The translations under genes were made by a program, and so were the position numbers. Of a stretch of DNA of 21,157 nucleotides, positions 1-5,611 are shown in pieces. The stretch is from Treponema sp. (GTDB lineage: Bacteria; Spirochaetota; Spirochaetia; Treponematales; Breznakiellaceae), in assembly GCA_031272575.1 (NCBI GenBank), contig JAISTO010000175.1, forward strand, positions 1-21,157. The letters run 5' to 3'. Below the pieces are notes generated by a model, which saw nothing but the letters and a program-made list of their open reading frames with translations, did no database searches and had not been told where the DNA came from. Each line of letters starts with the position of its first letter. Position 1 is the stretch's first letter.

Positions 1-163
1 TATAATTTTCGCCATTTTGCAAGTTTTTTCTCTGGGGAGTAGGGAATAGGGAGTGGGGAGTAGGGGGGAGTGGTGCGGGGGCGGGGCGCAAGCGAGAGGG
101 GGTCGAGAGGTGCATGGGGTAATGACTGACGGTCAAGCCGCGGAGTGACAGGGGCAAATCCCT
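1..163. other. Gene-free window edge with a truncated heptad repeat
   Basis: No convincing gene is seen here. Positions 34-72 hold a G-rich 7-bp array (units GGGAGTA, GGGAATA, GGGAGTG) matching the left arm of the repeats at 1029, 14767 and 17782, followed by GGTGC as in those copies. The hairpin core and C-rich right arm are missing, so this is a partial copy. On the minus strand an ATG at 15-13 (Met-Ala-Lys-Ile-Ile) could begin a gene that leaves the window, but it has no clear ribosome binding site and cannot be judged. Confidence 0.6.
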
Positions 164-982
164 CTATATCGCGATGCGCGCGTCAAAGACCGGGCCTTCT
201 GTGCAGCAGCGGGCATGACCATCCCGCGTCCTGATCGTGCAGCCGAGACAGGCGCCCACGCCGCAGGCCATGCGGGTTTCCATACTCACCAGGCAGGGGA
301 TGCCGGCCTCGCGGCAGGCCGCGGCAACGATGCGCATCATGGGGAGGGGGCCGCAGGTGAGCACCGCGCCGCGGCCCGCGGGTGAAAAAAAGTCGGTTAC
401 AAAGCCGCGCCGTCCCTCGCTGCCCGCCTCCACCGCTGTGACGAGCGAGCGGGGCTTTAAGCCCGCGATCCCGAAAGGCTTGTCCCTGAAACCAGCGTAG
501 AGGTCGTAGACCGGGCCTGCACCGGCGCGGCGCGCGTCAAGTTCCGAGGCAAGGGCCGCGAGCGGGGCGATTCCAAGGCCCCCGGCCACGAGCGCGAGGG
601 GCCCCTCCAGGGAGAGTCCGGCGTCACGCGCCCCCTGCTGCCAGCCCCTGCCCAGAGGCCCCGAAAGTTCCACCCGCTCCCCGGGGCGCAGCGAGCAGAG
701 TTCCGCCGTGGCCTTCCCCCGCCGCGCGACGAGGAAGCGCAGATGCAGCCCCCCAGCCCCGGCCCGCGTCCATCCCGCCGCGGAAAAAGGGCGTCCGAGA
801 AAGGCCGAGGTCCGCTCGGGCCTCAGCATAAAAAATTGTCCGGCCTCTGGAGGGGGGCCCTGCCAGTCAAATTCGAGTTGAACAATGCTTTCGCCGCCCT
901 CGCCGTCTTCGCCAGAGGACGCGGTGCATACGCATAATTGATTGTGTGCCGCGCGTCTGTTTTTGCAGAGTTCCGTATTCAT
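164..982 (-). CDS. pyrK: Dihydroorotate dehydrogenase electron-transfer subunit (PyrK-type flavoprotein)
   Basis: This is an FAD/2Fe-2S reductase of the PyrK family, which passes electrons from dihydroorotate dehydrogenase B to NAD+ in pyrimidine synthesis. Visible features are the flavin-binding GRPFS motif near residue 64, a glycine-rich nucleotide site (VAGGLGIAPL) near 135, and a C-terminal iron-sulfur motif CGVGACLGC followed by RCCTEGPVF near 240-265. The length of about 272 residues fits the family. An ATG at 982 is directly preceded by an in-frame GTG at 985, so either may be the start. A promoter lies 12 nt upstream of the ATG, giving a leader of only about 5 nt. No pyrD is in the window. 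PyrK resembles other ferredoxin-NADP reductase-like subunits, but the cysteine motif favours PyrK. Confidence 0.85.
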   Translation of the reverse strand: MNTELCKNRRAAHNQLCVCTASSGEDGEGGESIVQLEFDWQGPPPEAGQFFMLRPERTSAFLGRPFSAAGWTRAGAGGLHLRFLVARRGKATAELCSLRPGERVELSGPLGRGWQQGARDAGLSLEGPLALVAGGLGIAPLAALASELDARRAGAGPVYDLYAGFRDKPFGIAGLKPRSLVTAVEAGSEGRRGFVTDFFSPAGRGAVLTCGPLPMMRIVAAACREAGIPCLVSMETRMACGVGACLGCTIRTRDGHARCCTEGPVFDARIAI

Positions 983-994
983 CACCCTGCGGGA

Positions 995-1023
995 AGTATA
1001 GCAGGGGGGGAAATTGAATTCAA
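995..1023 (-). promoter_or_regulatory. Sigma70-type promoter of pyrK
   Basis: On the minus strand TTGAAT (1023-1018) is followed by a 17-nt spacer and TATACT (1000-995). Five C residues directly precede the -35 box. The expected start at about 988-987 leaves roughly 5 nt before the ATG. The upstream flank is the left end of the repeat at 1029. Confidence 0.7.
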
Positions 1024-1028
1024 GGGGG

Positions 1029-1185
1029 CATGGGGAGTGGGGAATAGGGAGTGGGGAGTGGGTGCTTACTTCGCAAGCCTTTGGTACTACCGATATACTT
1101 TTGGTAGTACGCGCAACCCACTTGCAACGCGCACTCTACTCCCTATTCCCTACTCCCTACTCCCCAAGCGCTCCGCGCCCCCCAC
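1029..1185 (+). repeat. Heptad-flanked palindromic repeat element, copy A
   Basis: The left arm has about three G-rich 7-bp units (GGGAGTG, GGGAATA type). The core carries the inverted repeat GTACTACC (1084-1091) and GGTAGTAC (1103-1110), then a conserved ACTTGCAAcGCGC stretch. The right arm is C-rich heptads (TACTCCC, TATTCCC). It ends with CAAGCGCTCCGCGCCCCCC, which is shared with the copy inside flhB. It fills the space between the divergent pyrK and parA promoters, and its ends abut both -35 boxes. There is no ORF of its own; open frames across it are translated repeat. Confidence 0.85.
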
Positions 1186-1214
1186 TAGACTTTTCCCGCA
1201 GTCTCCGCTATACT
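1186..1214 (+). promoter_or_regulatory. Sigma70-type promoter of parA
   Basis: TAGACT (1186-1191), a 17-nt spacer and TATACT (1209-1214) are followed after 7 nt by the parA ATG at 1222. The predicted start site therefore coincides with the start codon, implying a leaderless mRNA. The -35 lies just past a C-run at the end of repeat copy A. Confidence 0.7.
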
Positions 1215-1221
1215 CTTCCCA

Positions 1222-1975
1222 ATGGCAACTGTCTATTGCTTTATAAACCAGAAGGGCGGGGTGGGCAAGACGACCTCGGCTATCAATATCGGCGCGTACC
1301 TCGCGCTTGCGGGCAAGCGGACCCTGCTCGTGGACTTCGACTCGCAGGCCAACCTCTCGAGCGGGGTGGGGCTAAGCGGCGCCAAGGCGCGGCCGGGCAT
1401 CTACGAACTCATCGCCGGCCTCGTGCCGCCCGATGATGTGCTGCGGGACACGGCGACACCCGCGCTCAAGGTGATACCCGCGACCGCGGACCTCTCCGGC
1501 GCGGCGGTCGAGTTGATCGATCAGGAGGGGCGCGACTTCTTCCTGAAAAACGCCCTCGCCCCCCTGCGCGAGCGCTTCGACTTCATCCTGATCGACTGCC
1601 CGCCCTCGCTGGGGATACTCACGGTGAACGGCCTCGCCGCCGCGGACGCCGCGCTTATCCCCATGCAGTGCGAATACTTCGCGATGGAGGGCCTCACCCA
1701 GCTGCTGCTCACCATCCAGCGGGTGCAGAAGCACGTGAACCCGGCGCTCAAAATCGGGGGTATCTTCTTCACCATGTACGATCCCCGTACGCGGCTTGCC
1801 CAGCAGGTCGTGCAGGAGGTGAGCACGTATTTCAAAAACAAGGTCTTCCGCACGATTATCCCGCGGAATATCCGGCTCTCCGAGGCCCCCTCGCATGGGA
1901 TACCCATCTCCGCGTACGACGCTCAGTGTTCCGGGGCGCGGGCCTACGAAGCGCTCACAGAGGAGGTGCTGCACC

Positions 1976-1983
<8 letters not shown>
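1222..1983 (+). CDS. parA: Chromosome-partitioning ATPase ParA/Soj
   Basis: This is a Walker-type ATPase that acts with ParB-parS complexes in chromosome segregation. The N-terminus carries the deviant Walker A motif KGGVGKT at residues 11-17 with the signature lysine, then LLVDFDSQAN (Asp40, Walker A') and a Walker B motif LIDCPPSLG near 115-124. The length of 253 residues matches chromosomal ParA/Soj, and there is no N-terminal HTH of the kind found in plasmid ParA. The ATG lies 7 nt after a TATACT box, with no room for a ribosome binding site, so the message is probably leaderless. parB overlaps its 3' end by 8 nt and the parB ribosome binding site lies inside parA, so the two are translationally linked. 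Confidence 0.95.
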
Positions 1984-2920
<937 letters not shown>

Positions 2921-2926
2921 TATTTT

Positions 2927-3000
2927 TGGAGATAAGGGGACTCGAACCCCTGACATCCAGCTTGCAAAGCTGGCGCTCTAGCCAACTGAGCTATATCCCC
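2927..3000 (-). tRNA. tRNA-Ala (anticodon UGC)
   Basis: The minus strand folds as a complete cloverleaf. The acceptor pairs GGGGATA with TATCTCC and includes a G3-U70 wobble, the classical alanine identity element. The anticodon stem CCAGC/GCTGG encloses loop TTTGCAA, giving anticodon TGC. The T arm is AGGGG-TTCGAGT-CCCCT. The discriminator base is A and CCA is not encoded. It sits 6 nt from the parB stop in the opposite orientation. Confidence 0.95.
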
Positions 3001-3015
3001 GTTGCAGACTATCTT

Positions 3016-3044
3016 ACTATACCAACAAGGCGATTTAGTGTCAA
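3016..3044 (-). promoter_or_regulatory. Promoter of tRNA-Ala
   Basis: The minus strand has TTGACA (3044-3039), a 17-nt spacer and TATAGT (3021-3016). Six C residues directly precede the -35 box. The expected start near 3009 leaves about 9 nt before the mature tRNA 5' end at 3000. Confidence 0.8.
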
Positions 3045-3092
3045 GGGGGGTGGACGCTGCGGAATGACGGCTGCGTATATCCGCCCGGGGCA

Positions 3093-4226
3093 TTAGCCCC
3101 CCGCGGTTTCCTGAATGAGCGCGAACGTACGCTCCGCGCAGGCGTCCCACGAAAAGAGGCGCGCCCGCTCGATGCCCGCGGCGCGGCTCTCGCGGTACAG
3201 TTCGCGGTTCGTCGTAAGGCTGACCATGCGGTCGGCCATGTCGTCCGCGTTGAGGGGGTCGAAGTAGAGCGCCGCATGCTCGGCCGTTTCCGGGAGCGAG
3301 GCCGCGCGGGCGCAGGCGACCGGCACCCCGCTTGCCATGGCCTCCAGCGCACCCATGCCGAACCCTTCGTGCATCGAGGGGATCACGACGATATCCGCGC
3401 CCGAGTACAGTTCCGGCAGGCTCGTTGTGGGGAAGTAGCCGGTGAAAAAAATGTCCTTTTTGTAGGGGGAAGCCGCGGCAGCGTCTTTTATGACCTCGGA
3501 GCGCCGCGAATCCGCGCCCGCCAGGACGAGCCGGTGGGGATATTTGGTTCTCTCTTTGAAAATACGGAAGGCTTCTATCAATCTAACATGATTTTTTGCT
3601 GGATGATCTAATTTTGACGCATACAAAACATAGGGGCGTCTGAAACTGAAGGGCTGAATAAGCACGACGCTCTCGTCATTCCGGGGGCGCGGGTAAAATT
3701 CTTTCATATCGATACCATTGGGGATTACTTCGATACGGTTTTCTTTTATGCCGGTAAGGCGCATAAGTTCCTGCTTTACCCAGTTACTTACCGCGATAAC
3801 GCGATCCAAACTGCGGAGCGAATTGAAAATGCTGACCCGCATTACCGGGCCGAGGTGCTCCCGTGTGCGGGGGGACCTGCGCCAGGCGCCCATATCGTGC
3901 ACCACGCCGATGCTGGGGCAGGGGGAACGGTGGGGAAGGCGCTTGTGCGCGGCCGGAAAGAAGCAGGCGCGCCAGCCCCTGCTTTCGGCAAACGCGGGAT
4001 ATTTGACGAAATGCCATATTGCGTTGGCCGTCCGGCCGTCAATCGAACACTTGGGAATAAACTCGAGTTCCGGCGCCGCTTCCGCATACGAAAAACGGTC
4101 GTACTCCCAGCCGAACAACTCGTACTGAGCCCCTGACGGCGGTATACGCTTAAGCAGTTGCAGAATGTAAGCGCCAACCGCGGATTTCCCGCCGTCACAG
4201 GCAAAAGTATCTATGCCTATCTTCAT
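3093..4226 (-). CDS. GT4-type glycosyltransferase (GT-B fold)
   Basis: This 377-residue protein has the two-domain architecture of GT4 glycosyltransferases that use nucleotide sugars. The N-terminal half includes VGAYILQLLKRIP near residue 17 and IAVSNWVKQEL plus VIPNGIDMKEFYP in the middle. The C-terminal half has VLYASKLDHPAKNHVRLIEAF and the donor-site motif EGFGMGALE, which supplies the E-x7-E pair (Glu287 and Glu295). No signal peptide or TM segment is seen, so it is probably cytosolic or peripheral. The acceptor is unknown. The start is supported by GGGAGG five nt before the ATG. It is monocistronic, with its own promoter at 4269-4297. The part near 3540-3790 is more AT-rich than its neighbours, which may reflect transfer or weaker codon selection. 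Confidence 0.85.
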   Translation of the reverse strand: MKIGIDTFACDGGKSAVGAYILQLLKRIPPSGAQYELFGWEYDRFSYAEAAPELEFIPKCSIDGRTANAIWHFVKYPAFAESRGWRACFFPAAHKRLPHRSPCPSIGVVHDMGAWRRSPRTREHLGPVMRVSIFNSLRSLDRVIAVSNWVKQELMRLTGIKENRIEVIPNGIDMKEFYPRPRNDESVVLIQPFSFRRPYVLYASKLDHPAKNHVRLIEAFRIFKERTKYPHRLVLAGADSRRSEVIKDAAAASPYKKDIFFTGYFPTTSLPELYSGADIVVIPSMHEGFGMGALEAMASGVPVACARAASLPETAEHAALYFDPLNADDMADRMVSLTTNRELYRESRAAGIERARLFSWDACAERTFALIQETAGG

Positions 4227-4234
4227 TCAAGCCT

Positions 4235-4252
4235 CCCGTGCTCCGGCACGGG
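4235..4252 (-). promoter_or_regulatory. Leader hairpin touching the ribosome binding site of the glycosyltransferase
   Basis: The mRNA contains CCCGUGC-CGGA-GCACGGG, a 7-bp stem with a four-base loop. The last GGG of the stem is the first half of the GGGAGG ribosome binding site (4237-4232). Pairing could hide part of that site. A regulatory role is inferred only. Confidence 0.4.
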
Positions 4253-4268
4253 GCCGAAGGTCTCTTAT

Positions 4269-4297
4269 AATATACCAAAAAAAGACAGAAGCGTCAA
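4269..4297 (-). promoter_or_regulatory. Promoter of the glycosyltransferase gene
   Basis: The minus strand has TTGACG (4297-4292), 17 nt and TATATT (4274-4269), with seven C residues directly upstream of the -35 box. The leader is about 36 nt long. The -35 box is back to back with that of the divergent promoter at 4313-4341. Confidence 0.75.
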
Positions 4298-4317
4298 GGG
4301 GGGGACGCCCCCTTGAC
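4293..4317. promoter_or_regulatory. 10-bp inverted repeat spanning two back-to-back -35 boxes
   Basis: GTCAAGGGGG (4293-4302) and CCCCCTTGAC (4308-4317) are perfect inverted repeats separated by 5 nt. They combine the two -35 boxes and their C-tracts. The symmetry may simply follow from two promoters of the same type, or it may be an operator. Confidence 0.5.
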
Positions 4318-4341
4318 TCCCCCCTCGCAATCGTGTATAGT
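4313..4341 (+). promoter_or_regulatory. Promoter of the small membrane/coiled-coil gene
   Basis: TTGACT (4313-4318), a 17-nt spacer and TATAGT (4336-4341) follow a run of five C residues. The ATG at 4348 starts 7 nt after the -10 box, so the transcript is probably leaderless. Confidence 0.75.
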
Positions 4342-4347
4342 ATCCCT

Positions 4348-4620
4348 ATGGATATGAACTTTGTGTTGGCCCTTTGTACCGCTTTGGTCGGGGCTACCGC
4401 GTATGTGGTAACGACGATGGTCTTTATCAAAACGACGCGGGTCGATATGCGGAACCTTCGGGATGACCTGAAGGATATTAGGAATTCGGTCGAAAGCCGC
4501 TTTACCATGGTCGAAAACCGCTTTGCTCTCATCGAGGCCCGGCTCAATAAGGTCGAGATCGACGTGACCGAGATAAAAGCGATCTGCCGCGAGCGCTCGA
4601 ACAGGAACACCCCCGTCTGA
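4348..4620 (+). CDS. Small membrane-anchored coiled-coil protein, function unknown
   Basis: I do not recognise this 90-residue protein. Residues 4-26 form one hydrophobic membrane segment (FVLALCTALVGATAYVV core). The rest is a charged helical region with heptad-like spacing and the internal near-repeat ESRFTMVENRF / ALIEARLNKVE, which suggests a short coiled coil. The C-terminus is basic and polar. The ATG at 4348 is 6 nt after a good -10 box, and a second ATG at 4354 is possible. It is divergent from the glycosyltransferase and converges on the SwrB-like gene with 11 nt between. Such small anchor/coiled-coil proteins are common and often poorly conserved. The promoter is the best evidence that it is real. 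Confidence 0.65.
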   Translation: MDMNFVLALCTALVGATAYVVTTMVFIKTTRVDMRNLRDDLKDIRNSVESRFTMVENRFALIEARLNKVEIDVTEIKAICRERSNRNTPV

Positions 4621-4622
4621 TC

Positions 4623-4640
4623 CGGCGCCCCTCAGCGCCG
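4623..4640. terminator. Weak GC stem-loop between convergent genes
   Basis: CGGCGC (4623-4628) pairs with GCGCCG (4635-4640) around a 6-nt loop, between the two convergent stop codons. No T-run follows on either strand, so it is at best a weak bidirectional terminator. Confidence 0.3.
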
Positions 4641-5264
4641 CGCGGTTACCAGGAATAGTTCTACTTCCGAGATGCTCAAGCCCAGGCGCAGGGCGATGGC
4701 GCGGGGGCTGAGGCCCGCGGCGCGGAGTTCGGCACAGGCGGCGGCGAGGTCAGCCGCCTGCGCGGTGGGCGCCGCCTGCGGGGCGGGCGCCGCCTGCGCG
4801 GCGGGCACGGCCTGCGTTGCGGGCGCGGCCTGCGTTGCGGGTGCCGCCGCCTGCGGGGCGGGCGCGGCCTGCGCCGCGGGCGCGGCCTGCGCGGCGGGCG
4901 CCGCCTGCGCGGTGGGCGTTGCCGCCTGCGGGGCCGGTTCGGGGAACAAGAGGGGCCGCTGCTTGCCCAGTTCCGCATAGGCTTTGGCGGCGGCGCTGCC
5001 GCGGTGCTGCTCTTTCGAGAGGGTTTTGATTGCGCGGCCGGTATCGTCGAGCAGGGCTCTTAGTTTTTCTTCCCGGTCTTCGATCAGCGTAAGGTCCTGA
5101 TCCATCACGCGGTCTACTTCAAGCAGAATCTCGTTCACCCCTTCCCGCACTTCCTCTATGAGCCGATCGCGGTTGGTGCGCTTTTTGACATAGCGGACGA
5201 GAAAGAAAACCGTGGCGAGCCAGATAAGGCTAAACGCAAGTATCGTAACGAGCAGTGCCGGCAT
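4632..5264 (-). CDS. SwrB-like membrane protein (TM, coiled coil, A/P/Q linker, C-terminal HTH-like tail)
   Basis: This 210-residue protein ends the flagellar operon. Residues 4-25 are a membrane segment (LLVTILAFSLIWLATVFFLV). About 27-90 is a charged coiled coil. About 105-165 is an Ala/Pro/Gln linker with an 18-bp DNA period. The last 40 residues read LRAAGLSPRAIALRLGLS followed by ISEVELFLVTARR, an HTH-like tail ending in the E-V-E-L-F-L pattern. The same order of parts is seen in Bacillus SwrB, encoded just after the flagellar sigma factor and promoting export-gate activation, and in related DUF6115 proteins. The position here, a few genes after fliA, agrees. Homology to SwrB is inferred from architecture, motif and position, not from an alignment. 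Confidence 0.65.
   Translation of the reverse strand: MPALLVTILAFSLIWLATVFFLVRYVKKRTNRDRLIEEVREGVNEILLEVDRVMDQDLTLIEDREEKLRALLDDTGRAIKTLSKEQHRGSAAAKAYAELGKQRPLLFPEPAPQAATPTAQAAPAAQAAPAAQAAPAPQAAAPATQAAPATQAVPAAQAAPAPQAAPTAQAADLAAACAELRAAGLSPRAIALRLGLSISEVELFLVTARR
4750..4938 (-). repeat. 18-bp tandem repeats encoding QAAPAA-type hexapeptides
   Basis: About eight to nine imperfect copies of an 18-bp unit (Q-A-A-P-A-A/P/T, one copy with an extra Ala) form the linker of the SwrB-like protein. The unit is a multiple of three, so copy-number change alters linker length without breaking the frame. Confidence 0.85.
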
Positions 5265-5281
5265 ATACGCGTCCTTCCCGC

Positions 5282-5611
5282 TTAGCCTGATATGTCCACA
5301 TTCCTGCCAAGCATGGGGTCTTCCAGGCAGCGGGGGGGCTTTTTCGGCGGGGCTTTGTCGTCCTGGCGCTGCTTCTGTTTGCCGGAGCCGCCCCCCGCGC
5401 CGCGGCCGCCCCAGCCGTGGATGCCCTCGGCGCCGTCCCCGAGGTCCTGCGCCTGGTTCACGGCCTGCACCTGCGCCTCCTGCCTGCGGCGGCTCTCCTG
5501 CGCCTGCAGGCCGGCCTGAATCTGGGCGCCGTCGCGGGAAAGGGCCTGCTCCTTGCCCACCTTGTCCATCTGCGTGAACAGGGTCTGCAGGTCAATCGGC
5601 TGTACGGCCAT
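5282..5611 (-). CDS. Small hypothetical protein of the flagellar operon
   Basis: I do not recognise a named family for this 109-residue protein. The N-terminus (MAVQPIDLQTLFTQMDKVGK) is amphipathic and is followed by a Gln-rich, probably helical stretch to about residue 55. A Gly-rich, basic region (GWGGRGAGGGSGKQKQRQ) and the C-terminal GRNVDISG come next. There is no signal peptide or TM segment. It overlaps the 3' end of fapA by 20 nt and lies 17 nt before the SwrB-like gene, so it is cotranscribed with the flagellar genes and translationally coupled to fapA. Its coding reality rests on this tight placement and on the ordered amino-acid composition. A helical scaffold or adaptor role would be a guess. 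Confidence 0.7.
   Translation of the reverse strand: MAVQPIDLQTLFTQMDKVGKEQALSRDGAQIQAGLQAQESRRRQEAQVQAVNQAQDLGDGAEGIHGWGGRGAGGGSGKQKQRQDDKAPPKKPPRCLEDPMLGRNVDISG

Noticed and set aside
34..72. Possible CRISPR array from regular short repeats
   Set aside because: The period is 7 bp with no spacers of 25-40 bp and no cas genes. It is a tandem heptad array.
131..137. GGTCAAG, a possible minus-strand -35 box for a gene leaving the window
   Set aside because: No -10 box stands 16-18 nt downstream and no C-tract precedes it, unlike the accepted promoters.
938..1436. Open frames on the plus strand across copy A and the parA start
   Set aside because: They translate the repeat into phrases such as GVGNREWGVG and LPIPYSLLP and then read parA out of frame. 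There is no ribosome binding site or domain.
1895..1975. Upstream ATG extension of parB
   Set aside because: The GTG at 1976 has a strong ribosome binding site and gives the conserved LGKGLDALLP N-terminus. The extension only rereads parA in another frame.
4672..5029. Ala/Gly/Cys-rich frames on the plus strand
   Set aside because: They are the antisense of the 18-bp repeats in the SwrB-like gene, which leave all frames open.
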